Positions 1-10,540 of a stretch of 64,000 nt of DNA are shown here, piece after piece. Source of the DNA: Berberis thunbergii (Eukaryota; Streptophyta; Magnoliopsida; Ranunculales; Berberidaceae); contig QNQO01009152.1 of the NCBI GenBank assembly GCA_003290165.1, positions 1 to 64,000 of the forward strand, in the 5' to 3' direction. A program made the position numbers and the translations under genes. The notes under the pieces were generated by a model. It worked only from the letters and a program-made list of their open reading frames with translations. It was not told the origin of the DNA and did no database searches. The number at the start of each line of letters is the position of its first letter. Position 1 is the stretch's first letter.

Positions 1-626
1 GGCATGACACTGTTTGAGGCAATCTACGGGCGACCGTGTAAGTCCCCTGTTTGTTGGGCAGAGATTGGAGAGTCAGTTGTGATGGGGCCGGATGTGATAA
101 GAGAAACTACTGAGAAGATTGAGCTAATTAGAGCGTGTTTGTTAACAGCCCAGAGTAGATAGAAGAGTTACTCTGATAGGAGGCGCAAGGAGTTAGAGTT
201 TGATGTTGGCGACATGGTTTTTCTGAAAGTTTCCCTAATGCGCGGAATTGTTAGGTTCTGAAGTCGAGGGAAGCTTGCACGAGGTATGTAGGGCTATATG
301 AGATTACTGAGAGGATTGGACCAGTGGCCTATAGATTGGCTTTGCCGCAGAGTATGTCAGGTCTCCACGACGAGTTTCACGTATCCATGTTGCGGAAGTG
401 TTTAGCAGACCCATCACAGATTATAGAGCCCGCTGAGTTGGAGATTTCTAATGAGTTGATTTATCCAGTGAGGCCAGTAGCCATTGTTGATGGTGATGTC
501 AAACAACTCCGACGGAGGACGGTGGAATCGTTAGTGGAAAGTTCAGTGGAGCCACCGAAAGGGGTGACATTGACTTGGGAGCCAGGAGGACCAGATGAGA
601 CAGAAATACCCCGAGCTTTCGCCTAG
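1..626 (+). pseudogene. 3' end of Ty3/gypsy (Tekay/Del-type chromovirus) pol: integrase C-terminus and chromodomain-like tail
   Basis: This is the last part of a gypsy polyprotein whose remainder lies left of the window. The readable stretch from 324 contains the plant chromovirus landmarks YRLALPQSMSGLHDEFHVSM and PVRPVAIVDGDVKQL, the linker and chromodomain-like region after the integrase core. A near copy (roughly 90-95% by eye) lies at 43747-44363 at the end of the large gypsy element. Before 324 the frame is broken, with an in-frame TAG near 160 and a lost frame near 240-290, so this copy is dead. The integrase would insert element cDNA into chromatin. Clade placement as Tekay/Del is from family knowledge. 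Confidence 0.85.
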
Positions 627-686
627 GTTTTCTTGTTGGGTCTTTGTTCAATCTCGAGGACGAGATCTCTTTTAAGATGTGTATGA

Positions 687-1620
687 TGTAATAACTGTAG
701 TTTTTTTAAAAATAAAACAATAATAATTTGTTGGAGAGGGTGTACTCCAATAATGAGGTGGGGGCACATAGCCACCACCCTTTAAGAAACCACCCCCTTT
801 TCTTTCTTTCTCATTCTCCTTTTTTTTTTTTTTTTTCTTTACAGTGCGAGTTTTTCTCGCAGCGATGTGTTTTTCGCCGGAGTTCATTCGAGTAAATCGA
901 ACGATTCCTCATGGAATCTCGCCCATTGTCCTTCATTTCTTCCCCTTTTCGTTCTCTCTTTTGTTTTTTGCGAAAAAAGAAGAAGATCAATTTCATATTT
1001 GGTGTGGGAGATCGGTGCTGGCTTTGTTTGATCGGTTTGCGTAGCTCTGATCAGTCATTTAGGGGCCTTTGTGGAGTCATTTGGAGCCCGTAGACCCGAC
1101 ATGCAAGGGTGATTTCGGGGTTGGCCGGATTTTTTCAAAAAAATCAGGGTGCATGTCAGTTTTGAGGGTTCTTCGGCGTGAATCCGGGCTTTGGGCGCGT
1201 GGGTGAGCTACGAATTCGTGACTCCGAGTGTGCTTGGACCTATTTCCGGCCTGTTGTGCGGTTCGGTGGCGATCAAACCGGAGTAGAAAGGGTTTCAGCG
1301 AGTTTTTGCCAAACTTTGGGTTTCGTCAGGGTATTTGCCGAATTTTTATTGCATGTAAGTTTTTCTTTCAGTCACGCACCGCTTGTAATTTATTTATTTT
1401 TCTAGTTTTCGGCTAGTTTGCTCACCTTTGAGTCCGTCTTGCAGTTTTAAAAATTTTCATGGTCCCGCATTTGTTGTTTTGCGAGCTAGGAGCTTTGATC
1501 GGTAGGAATTAGGTTCTTGAAAACCCATTCCGCTCACCGGTAAGTGGTAACTATAATAATTTTATTTTGAGAAATAATTATTTTGAAATCCTAAATTTAA
1601 ATTATTTGAAATCCCTGAAT
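687..1620 (+). mobile_element. Truncated 3' LTR of the left-edge gypsy element
   Basis: The LTR starts TGTAATAACTG shortly after the pol stop and a purine-rich stretch. It matches the 5' LTR (from 29506) and the 3' LTR (from 44424) of the second gypsy copy. Shared landmarks are the block around 'gtgggggcacatagccaccc', the poly-T stretch near 820-838, and the block 1080-1440. Homology stops near 1620, where the sequence becomes aquaporin exon DNA, so the LTR end (expected ...GGGGCGTGACA) is missing. Short open frames inside it are not genes. Confidence 0.8.
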
Positions 1621-2415
1621 TAGGTTCGTTCTTGCTAGGGCGATATGGTACACTGGGTTCATGCAGTTGTATGGGTGCCATTTGTGGTGCAGATGTGGTT
1701 AAAGGATTCCAGAAGAATGAATACGGTGGTGGTGCTAACGTAGTCGCCCATGGTTATACCAAGGGAGATGGTCTTGGTGCTGAGATTGTTGGGACCTTCG
1801 TCCCTTGTATACACTGTTTTCTCAGCTACTGATGCTAAACGTAGCGCAAGAGACTCCCATGTGCCTGTAATTATGACTACTGATATAACAATTTAATTTT
1901 ATGTTGCTGGCTAATCGGAATGATATGAGGTTGTGTTAAACAGATCTTGGCTTCATTGCCAATGGATTCGCGTGTTCTTTGGTGCACTTGGCCACCATCC
2001 CAATCACCGGAACTGGAATCAGCCCCAGCAAGGAGTCTTGGTGCTGCAATTATCTACAACAAGACCATGCTTGGGATGATCAAGTAAGATTATTGGATGG
2101 TGATGCAATTTGTAAAAATCTGTGATTCTAACTTGCATTTTTTGTCATTGGAACAGTGGATATTCTGGGTAAGATTATTGGATGGTGATTCAATTTGTAC
2201 AAATATATGATTCTAACTTGCATTTTTGTGATTGGAACAGTGGATATTCTGGTTGGACATTTATTGGAGCAGCCCTTGGCTGCTGTGTACCACCAACTCG
2301 TAATCAGGGCCATCCCATTCAAGTCAAAGTGATGACATTGATGAATCCAACCTTTTTTTTTATTTTTCCTTGTGGCTTTTCATTGCAAGTGTAAGACGAG
2401 AAGGAATCTTGTTCA
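1621..2415 (+). pseudogene. PIP1-type plasma-membrane aquaporin pseudogene (partial, introns retained)
   Basis: Aquaporins of the PIP1 group are six-helix water channels of the plasma membrane. Here the first exon is missing. Recognisable pieces are [33 protein letters not shown] and IVGTF (1670-1800), the SATDAKR-ARDSHVP stretch (about 1820-1865), a region encoding ITGTGISPARSLGAAIIYN (about 1998-2060) and the C-terminus FIGAAL...VIRAIPFKSK ending with TGA at 2330-2332. The second NPA pore motif reads SPA. Frameshifts occur near 1660, 1800 and 2255. Introns remain, so it is a degraded genomic copy rather than a retrocopy. It is fused directly to a broken gypsy LTR on its left. Confidence 0.85.
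2084..2252 (+). repeat. 85-bp tandem duplication of the aquaporin third intron and start of the last exon
   Basis: Two adjacent copies (2084-2168 and 2169-2252) each run from the splice donor GTAAGATTATTGGATGGTGA, through the intron and acceptor, to 'tggatattctgg' (the WIFW codons). They differ at several positions, so the duplication is not recent. It creates a second donor and acceptor pair and repeats the start of the last exon. Confidence 0.85.
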
Positions 2416-3049
2416 TTATCAGGATCACTGATCCTCTTTATGTGTGTTTGTCCTTTTTATAACCATGCATGTTGTTTATATGGAAGAGGGTTATGGGATT
2501 TGATATGAAATTGAATATATCTGGCCTTTTTTTTTTCAGTCACTGTTTGTGTGTCACTCTTTTGAGTCCACTTGGCTATTGATTATTTTTCCTTGTAGGT
2601 AAATTGTTTTTTTTAACAGCAATCGGGTTTTAAGACCCCTAAACCTTTATATTAATAAAAATAAAGATGTCTCTAATACAATCTCTAAAAACGAAACAAT
2701 TTTTTTTGAAACAAACACGTAAGATGCTTAACTAAAACCTAAACGTAACTAATTCTAGTCTCTTATTGTGGCACTCAATCACAATCATTGTAATGAGGTA
2801 ATTTAAAAGTTAAAGATGGTAAATTGAGTTGTCCATGAGTTATGATAATTGATACAGACACTGCCGACAATTGAATTCCAGAAACCTTACTCGATCTTCA
2901 ATAATTTGGCCAGAAAAGACTATTTTTTAACTTGATAAGTAATGTGTTTTTCCAACACAGTGGTCACGCATACACAAGTTTATGGGCTATACAAAAGAAG
3001 GACCAAAACTAGTGTCCACAGATTGCAAACCTCTTCATCTCTCATTATC
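2416..3049. other. Aquaporin 3' flank and unassigned DNA, including a short repeat
   Basis: The stretch 2416-2600 reads like 3' flank of the aquaporin relic. From 2608 to about 2800 there is a repeat that recurs at 8766-8950 in the same orientation. Read on the minus strand it ends in a short A-run at 2608-2616, like the tail of a non-LTR element. No gene is visible in 2800-3049. Confidence 0.45.
2608..2800 (-). repeat. Dispersed repeat, copy 1 (possible non-LTR tail)
   Basis: It shares with 8766-8950 the blocks 'aaacctttatattaataaaa', 'ctaatacaatctctaaaaa', 'cgaaac' and 'cactcaatcacaatcatt' in the same order, at roughly 80-85% by eye. On the minus strand it would end in an A-run, which suggests a 5'-truncated LINE or SINE tail. 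The family is not recognised. Confidence 0.5.
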
Positions 3050-3106
3050 CCATCTTGCTGAATCTCTCCATTTCAGGAGCTTCATTTTGCATCGGCTACT
3101 TCCAGG

Positions 3107-3978
3107 ATGGCCTATGCAAGGGTCTGTGTTGAGATAGAGGCTGATACCACATTACCAAAAGCAATCTCGGTCATGATCAATGATGCAAATGTGCGGATGG
3201 TGGAGGTCGAATATGCGTGGATACCAACTAGGTGTCATGTCTGTAAGGTGTTTGGTCACTCAAGTCAGCAATGCACCAAAGATATTACTGCTAGGAAGGA
3301 ACCACACAAAGTCTGGCGCGCAACTGGTAAAGTCCAGAGATACAAACCCCCACCAGAAGAAGGATGGACTATAGCCAAAGGAAAACATGCTTTCAGACCA
3401 AGGACCACACCCACTGAAGCAGTTTTGCGCAGTGATTCCACTGCTGTGCTAGTAGTGCAATTGTCGAAGTCCCTAGCAATGACTGTGTTGCAGTTCCTAG
3501 CAGTGCATGTGCTGAAGTTCCAAGCAGTGAATGTGATGAAGTGCCTAGCAGTGTCGGTGTCGCTGTGCCCAGTAGAGATGTTGTAGCAGTGTTCATGAAC
3601 CAGACCCAATCTCATGCTTTAACTAATGGGGTAGTCCGAGTAGCGCCCACTGGCCCAGATACAGAATGCCCCCGTCCTGCACTAGCACTTGGAACCATTA
3701 GTACGGTTAGGCCAAGCACTCCAAGGGAGATTGTAAGAGTAAATACACAGCTCGGTAGGAGTGCGGAGCTCAATCATTCTCTACACAGAGATACTGACGT
3801 CTTGGCATTGCCTAAGAGTGCCCAAGGTGATCATACTAGTTTCAATCAGAATCTCTCTTGTACCATGAAGGAACTGTCCAATAAGCTGAAAGGGATTACA
3901 GGAGGATGCAAGAACATGGGAAGTGAGGCCTCATCGGGAGTCAAACAGCTCTCTAGCAAGACAGTTACCAATGATTAA
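3107..3978 (+). pseudogene. LINE ORF1 fragment (CCHC zinc knuckle, RNA-binding)
   Basis: ORF1 proteins of plant L1 elements bind element RNA. Here MAYARVCVEIEAD and the zinc knuckle CHVCKVFGHSSQQC (C-x2-C-x4-H-x4-C) are readable from 3107. Around 3430-3470 the frame shifts. The downstream part continues in another frame to the stop at 3976-3978, which overlaps the ATG of ORF2 at 3971. The N-terminal DUF4283-type part is missing. Five 24-bp repeats lie at 3469-3588. Confidence 0.8.
3469..3588 (+). repeat. Five 24-bp tandem repeats inside LINE ORF1
   Basis: The units start at 3469, 3493, 3517, 3541 and 3565. Each resembles 'gttcctagcagtgcatgtgc' plus 4 bp. In the frame that continues to the ORF1 stop they encode an eight-residue repeat of the type V-P-S-S-x-C-x-E, degenerating in the last two units. 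Because the unit is a multiple of three, expansion preserves the frame. Confidence 0.85.
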
Positions 3979-4600
3979 AGCAGGATGTTGGAATATACGA
4001 GGGCTTAATGACCCTATCAAGCAACAGGAAGTCCCGAAATTTGTCAAGAAGGAGAAGTTACATATTGTTGGATTAGTCGAAACGAAAGTTAAAGAAGCAA
4101 AGAAAGTCACATTGCAGAACACTCTCTTGAGGGATTGGCAGTGGACTGATAATGGGCATGTTACTTTAGGAGGGCGGGTGTGGGTTGCTTGGAATCCTGG
4201 CATGGTTACAATCACTGTCCTCTCAGTTACTGACCAGGCAATCACTCTGAATGTTGTCTGGAATTCTGGTTTTACATGCGCACTTACATTCATCTATGCT
4301 AGCAGTTTGTACACTATTCGGCGTCAGTTATGGCAGGAGTTAATTGCTTTCTCGATGTTGCATATGGCTCCGTGGGCGGTGCTAGGGGACTTCAATACTA
4401 TCTTGCAAGCTGAGGAACGCATGGGCAAGGCAGAGACGCAGCAAGGTGGTGCATTCGACTTCCTCAATTGTGTCACGCAAGCCGGGCTCTATGATTGTCG
4501 CTACAGAGGTAATTATTTCACATGGAGCAATAACCAATTAGGCCCCGAACAAGTGTCATCTAAAATCGATAGAGTCTTGGTTAACATCACATGGCTGTAA
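3971..4600 (+). pseudogene. LINE ORF2, apurinic-type endonuclease domain
   Basis: This starts MIKAGCWNIRGLNDP, the usual N-terminus of plant L1 ORF2 (exo/endo/phosphatase fold). The metal-binding and catalytic landmarks are visible: the N of WNIRGL, VGLVETKV (E), LGDFNTIL (D-x-N) and, after the stop, GISDHTNF (SDH). The endonuclease nicks target DNA to prime reverse transcription. A TAA at 4598-4600 ends the frame, but the same frame continues into SDH, so this is a nonsense mutation and not the natural end. The ATG overlaps the ORF1 stop. Confidence 0.85.
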
Positions 4601-7600
4601 CAACTTCCTGATGCTGAAGCAGAGTTTCTGCATACTGGAATCTCAGATCATACTAACTTTATATGATAATAATACCAGAGGTCCTATCCCGTTTAAGTTT
4701 TTAACTATTGGGCTCATGAAAATGGGTTCCACAAAGTAGTAGAGGATGCTTGGAACATTCGAGTACGTGGTAACCCAATGTACAAGCTAATTCACAAATT
4801 GAAACATGTGAAGAACCAACTCACCATATGGAGGAAGGCGGGGTTTAATAAAGCTTGCACCGCAGTAGAGCAAGCTAGAGCTCGGATGAACCATGCGCAA
4901 CAAGCCCTACAAGGTCCATTCCACTCCGAGCACACAATACATGGCTCTATGCTAAATCATATTACTCCTCAACACTATACACTTCCTGATCCTCTTATCC
5001 AAGAGGAACGAACTGCAGTTAGAGAGTTTGCTAGGGCAGCACGTAATGAAGAGTGTGAAATAAAACAGAGATCTAGAACCAAGCTATTCGCAGATGGTGA
5101 TCAAAATATGGCCTACTTTCGTGGCCTAGTTCGAGAACACAGGACTCAAAACAAGATCAACAACATTTATAACAGCCAAGGAGAGAAATTGGAGGACCCA
5201 GTTGCTATTGAGTCAGAATGCATTAACTACTTTAGCTCCATTTTTGCGTCTGATCAAGAGCCTGATTATGACCCAGTGCTTATGAACAACCTGGACTTTG
5301 AATGCATTGCGGCTGAAATGGGTGCGGACATGACTAGGCCGATTACCAGTTATGAAATCATTGAGACTCTTGCAGAGATTGACTCTAACAAGGCTCCAAG
5401 ACCAGATGGATTTCCTGCTTCATTCTTCAAAGTAACATGGCGTATAGTGGGAGACGATTTTACGAAGGCCATTATGAACTTCTTTAGGAATTCTAAGCTG
5501 TTGGGCGAGGTAAATGCGACTAATGTTGCTTTAATTCCTAAAGTTACTAATGCATCTCGTTTCAGTGAATACATGTCAATTGCGTGTTGTAATGTCGTAT
5601 ATAAGTGCATCAGGAAAATACTGACAAATAGAATGAAATCAACAGTCAAGCTGGTGGTGAGTGACTCTCAATCCGCTTTCATACAAGGCAGGCATATTCA
5701 ATACAACATCATGCTTGCCCATGAACTGGTCCGTAATTATCATCGAGACAAAGGGCCTCTGAGGTGTGCTGCGAAGATTGACTTAAGAAAAGCTTATGAT
5801 ATGATCCGGTGGGAGGCTATAGTGCACGTTTTACAGAAGATCCAAATTCCTACCATCTTCATAGATTGGGTCAAGGAATGCATATCGACTCCTAAATTCT
5901 CTATTTGCTTGAATGGGTCTCGAAAGGGATACATTAAAGCAATAAGAAGTATTAGATAAGGTTGCCCAATGTCACCATATCTCTTTGTTCTAGTAATGGA
6001 GGTGCTCCATGTGCTCTTAAGAAAGCAGGTGCAGAACGGTCACTACCAGCTTCATCCTAAATGTCAGGATCCCAACATCACTCACCTTTGTTTTGCAGAT
6101 GACTTGATAACATTCTTCCATGGCGATAGGCACTTAGCAAGAGCCTTATTAGATGTCCTAACAGACTTTCAAACATGCACTAGCCTAGCAGTGAACTGTG
6201 ACAAGAGTCAGTGGTTCTTGGCTGGAGTTTCGAATGAAGAGCAGTCCAAAATCCTAGAACACCTTCAATTCTCAGTGGGCAAGTTTCCAGTCAGATACCT
6301 AGGGCTACCTATGATCTCCTTTTGTCTCTCTCACACTCAGTGTTTACCTATCATTGAGAATATAAAGAAGAAGATAAACTCTTGGAAGAATAGATTCCTA
6401 ACATATGCAGGACGACTAGTCTTGATAAAATCCATCCTAGCAAGCATGCATATTTACTGGAACTCTTGCTATGGCCTCCCTAAGCAGACTCTTGACTATA
6501 TTGATGCTATCTTAAGGAGCTTTCTGTGGTCAGGAGGTGATACAACAGTTAAAAAACCACTTGTGAGCTGGGAGAATGTATGTTATCCATTTAAGGAAGG
6601 TGGTCTTGGCATTTGAGACATCAGAATCGGGAATGAAGCTGCCAGTATGAGACATGTATGGAGTATTGTATCGCGAAGAGAATCCGTATGGTTTAAATGG
6701 GTATACAAGCATTTGATTAAGCAAAGAAATTTTTGGACGATGAACACTCCTAGAGAGGCTTCCTGGTGCTGGCGGCGTATTCTGGACTGCAGAGTGAAAG
6801 CCTCCAAATTAGCTATCCACTCCATAGGCAACGGGGATACAACCCTTTTTTGGAAGGACCCTTGGCACCCCTTAGGAATTCTTCTTGATAGATTTCCCCA
6901 ATAACTACTATACGACTCCATCTTGCACAAAGATGCCAAAGTCTCGGTTGTCTTGCAGAATAATAGCTGGAATGTTCCTCCTAGTGTAGAATGCAGCATC
7001 ACTGAGATAGGCAGCTACCTCGATGAAGTTGAGATTGATGCACATACTCAAGATGAAGTACTGTGGACGGCTGGCAATGGTGGTCAATTTCATCTCAAAT
7101 CCACATATGAAGCTCTTAGAAAGCAAAAGAGTAGTGCTGAGTGGTCACCTCTAGTGTGGTTCAAGGGCAACATTCCACGACACAGTTTTTTCACTTGGTT
7201 GCTAGTGCATAAGGCATTGAAGACTTTGAGCAAGCTAAAACAGTGGGGAGTTGTTCAACAAGATTTATGTCCATTATGCAATCGGGAAAGTGAAACAGAT
7301 ACGCATATTTTCTTTGAGTGTCTTTACTCGAAATATGTATGGACCAAGATGTTGCATTATCTAAGCTACACACGACAAGTCTAAGGTTGGAAGGATGAAA
7401 TTGCATGGTGCGGCCAACACTTCACAGATGGCAACCTTAGTTCTCAGATTAAAAAGGTTACGTTAAATGCGACGGTCTACTTCATTTGGACTGAAAGGAA
7501 TAAAATAATTCACAAGCAACAACAATGCATAGGGAGTGAACTAGTGAAACGTATTTATAATGATGTTCGATTAAAATTCAGTGTGACTGATCTCACAGTA

Positions 7601-7894
7601 GAAGACAATGCAGCCTCTAGACAGTTACTTGGACGCTGGAATCTAGATGCAACATTTGTTATCCAGAGACCTGTCATGTGCAGATGGGGGAAACCTCCCA
7701 GTGGCTGGCACAAGCTGAACACAGATGGTTCACTGCGAGGAGATTGTGGTGGATATGGGGCAGTGCTCAGAGATCAATATGGTGAAGTTAGCGCAACATG
7801 CACTGGCTATGATTCAGGACCAACCGTCGTGAAACATGAATTACAAGGAGTGGAGGCGGGCTTGAAGCTTGCTAGATTGCACAGTTTTAGGTGA
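4601..7894 (+). pseudogene. LINE ORF2, reverse transcriptase, zf-RVT and RNase H regions
   Basis: The RT core includes NKAPRPDGFPASFFK, SAFIQGRHI, AAKIDLRKAYDMI, GCPMSPYLF and the catalytic FADDLITFF (about 6098). Further on are the zf-RVT segment (CPLCNRESETDTHIFFEC, about 7270) and RNase H (WHKLNTDGSLRGDCGGYG, about 7710). The frame is interrupted by stops at about 4660-4670, 5957 (where the family has Q in RQGDP), 6614 (where the family has R in GIRDI), 6902, 7382 and 7892. Between 4778 and 7894 all pieces stay in one frame, so damage there is by point mutation. Two further stops follow before the KLASLRPS tail near 8080. Confidence 0.85.
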
Positions 7895-8253
7895 CTGGTT
7901 ATTAGCACATACTCTACAAATGTGCTTCAGTACCTAACAAAGCCAAGGAACACAGCATGGAATTTATGACAAATTGTTCGAAGAATAATGTGACTGCTTG
8001 ATTCCCTAGAGGATTACAAAATAGAGCATGCCTACAAGGAAACGAATAGGGTTGCTGATAAACTGGCGAGTTTGAGGCCTAGTACAGAATTTATGGAAAT
8101 CTTACCTAGTTCCTTTGCCCAGGATTTGAAAGACATTGTACATGACGATAAATTAGGCAAGTCTTACGCTCGGCTGTAACAAAATCATTTTATTTTCAGG
8201 TTTGGGAATCCTAAATAACCCTCGCTCGCCTTCCAAAAAAAAAAAAAACAATG

Positions 8254-8347
8254 TCAATATCTTATTGTTTTCTCAACTCTTGTTCTTTGGTTTCTTACTT
8301 TTCAGTTACTCCCAAACCATTTTCATTTTGTTGAGTAAGATGCAAGT
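8254..8347 (+). repeat. Segment shared with 45241-45334
   Basis: This directly follows the LINE poly(A). It is almost identical to 45241-45334, where it is joined to the aquaporin 3' flank without the LINE. It therefore marks the right side of the block absent from the other copy. The joining point shares 'tca'. Confidence 0.8.
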
Positions 8348-8989
8348 CTGGTGGTTCGGACTAATCAGACACTTTTGGGTTCAGATTCCATTGGCTTTTC
8401 TGATTCATGTTGAATTTCTTTCAATGTTTTTGTTTGTTGATCTTCTATCGTTTGATCCACATCTATTTATATATATGTTTTGACGCAGTATCAGAATACA
8501 AAGATACAAATAGTGAGAGTATGGAGGGAGAATGATGGTGGTCGCCAGCGAAACGGAGGGAAAGGGAGTGGAGCGAGGGAGTCAGGGAGAAGGAGTGGTG
8601 GTCTACGAAACAAAGAAGATATGTATTTTAATTTTTATAAAATACGAAGAGATGTGCCAATTATTAGTTGCTCGGGGTTAAAATTATGATTAGTGATCAA
8701 AATATGACCCATTTAAAATAGACCAATCGAATTTAAATAAATAAATAGAGATAATTAAACAAGAAATAAAAATGGCAAGCAGGGTTTTAAGGACTTCTAA
8801 ACTTTTATATTAATAAAAATGTGTTTCTAATACAATCTCTAAAAAAGAAACGATTATTTTCGAAACAAACACTATTTAACTTAAATTTAACTAATTATAA
8901 TCTCCTTATTATGACACTCAATCACAATCATTATGCGACACGTGAAAAAGCTTTCCCTATAAAAGTAGCATGTTTCAAGTACCATAAAC
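8348..8989. other. Intergenic DNA with dispersed repeat copy 2
   Basis: No gene is seen. A short stretch near 8520-8610 is purine-rich. The interval 8766-8950 is the second copy of the repeat at 2608-2800. Copia coding sequence starts immediately after. Confidence 0.5.
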
Positions 8990-9259
8990 ATGGCTCATAC
9001 CTCATCCAGGCCTACATCTAGATCTTTTGTATCAAACTCACAAGGTTGGAGACCTAATTTTAGAGCATCTTTCAATTCTTTTTCACCAAGAGGAGCAAGG
9101 CCTGGATTTGGTAGAGGAGCTAGATCATCTGGATATGGATCTGGTCATTCTTCAAATCGTCCTCAATGTCAGATTTGTGGAAAATTAGGACATCTTGCAT
9201 TCAAATGTTACAATAGGTTTGACAATAATTTTTCTACTCTATGGAACTCTTCCTCTTAG
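8990..9259 (+). pseudogene. Copia gag C-terminus with zinc knuckle
   Basis: This contains an RG-rich stretch followed by CQICGKLGHLAFKC, a C-x2-C-x4-H-x4-C knuckle that packages element RNA. It aligns with the complete gag at 25869-26960 (CQICGKLGHLAIKC). The capsid part is absent. A TAG at 9257-9259 stops the frame before the protease. Confidence 0.85.
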
Positions 9260-9454
9260 CCATCCTCTTCAGGAACACCTAACCAATCAACTCCTCGTCA
9301 AGCTTTCTCTACTTCAACTGGTCAGTCTTATCATCCAAGTTGGAGAGCTGAGACACAATCACAGACACCTTCATGTAGTTCTTTCACACCTCCTGATTAT
9401 CGATGGTATCCTGATTCTAGAGCAACAGACCACTACACTCCATACACTCAAAGT

Positions 9455-10540
9455 TTGACATCTTCTAACCCTTATCATGGTAATGATCAACTATTTGTTG
9501 GGGATGGCACTGCTCTGCCTATTGAGAACATTGGTCAGTCCACTTTACCTACTTTTAATTCTTCTAGAGTTCTTAAGTTAACTAAGAACTTGTTAAGTGT
9601 TTCTAAGTTTGCTAGAGACAATAGAGTTTTCTTTGAATTTCATCCTGACCTTTGCTTTGTCAAGGATCAGGTCACACACCAAGTTCTACTGGAAGGGAAG
9701 CTTACTAAAGGTTTATATGCCTTCCCATCAATGAGTCTTGCTGATACACAGTCCAAGTCTTATGTTGCTAAGTCAGTAGTATACAATGTTGGTCTCAGTA
9801 TTCCAGTTGGTTCATCTTGTTCAGCAGTTCCCAATGTCAGTCAGTCCAAGTCTTCTGTTGCAAAATCAACAGCTTACAATGCTGGTTCCAGCATTCCAGT
9901 TGGTTCATCTTGTTCAGCAATTCACAATGTCAGTCACATCATTCCTCAGTCCAGCAACCAGTTTCATCAGCAAAATGTCAATAACAGGGCAAGCATTCCA
10001 ATAACTTCAAATTTCAGCATTCCAGCAAGTAGTTTCATGTGTAATTCCAGCATGTATGTCAATAACAGGGCTTGTGCTAATTCAACTATCACAAAGTCTT
10101 CTTCTTCTTTGTCAGTCTGGCATGCCAGACTAGGTCATCCTTCATATCCTCTTGTTCAGCAAATTTTTACTACTTTTAATATTGTCCATACTTCTATCAA
10201 TAAAGATTTGTGTACTTCTTGTTGTTTAGGCAAAATACATAAGCTTCCTTTTCCTAATTCTTCTACTACTGTGTACCACAAGCCTTTGGAACTCATTCAT
10301 ACTGACCTATGGGGTCCTGCCTCCACTACTTCCTCATGTGGTTTCAAATACTACATTCACTTCATTGATGCTTACAGTAGATTCACTTGGGTTTATCTTC
10401 TTCAAAACAAGTCAGATGCATATCCAACTTTTCTGAAGTTTAAAGCTCAGGTTGAATTAGAGTTTGATCTACCTATCAAGTGTGTGCAGTCAGATTGGGG
10501 GGGGGGGGGGGAGAATATAGGTCCTTTTCTTCATTTCTTA
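9455..10540 (+). pseudogene. Copia protease remnant, GAG-pre-integrase and integrase N-terminal half
   Basis: Upstream (about 9400-9430) the protease active-site motif reads DSRATDH where copia families usually have DSGAT. The open frame runs through LLSVSKFARDN, the HHCC zinc-binding region (HARLGHP ... CTSCCLGK) and the first catalytic Asp (HTDLWGPAS). It reaches the second at CVQSDWGG. A run of 15 G at 10497-10511 then shifts the frame. A repeated S-K-S/S-V-A-K-S segment lies at about residues 96-150. Confidence 0.85.
10497..10511 (+). repeat. Homopolymer of 15 G in the integrase core
   Basis: The run lies exactly where the family has the codons for SDWGGEY. It throws the upstream integrase frame out of register with the downstream frame. 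Confidence 0.9.

Larger units (their letters stand above)
3050..8248 (+). mobile_element. L1-type LINE, nearly full length, inactivated
   Basis: The order is ORF1 (zinc knuckle), ORF2 endonuclease, reverse transcriptase, zf-RVT region, RNase H, and a 14-base poly(A) tail at 8235-8248. This is the plant L1 layout with a C-terminal RNase H. ORF1 is 5'-truncated and the exact left end is not defined. Nonsense codons and a frameshift make it non-functional. A paralogous segment at 45163-45334 joins 2331-2415 directly to 8254-8347 and so lacks this whole block. No clear target-site duplication was found. Confidence 0.9.
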
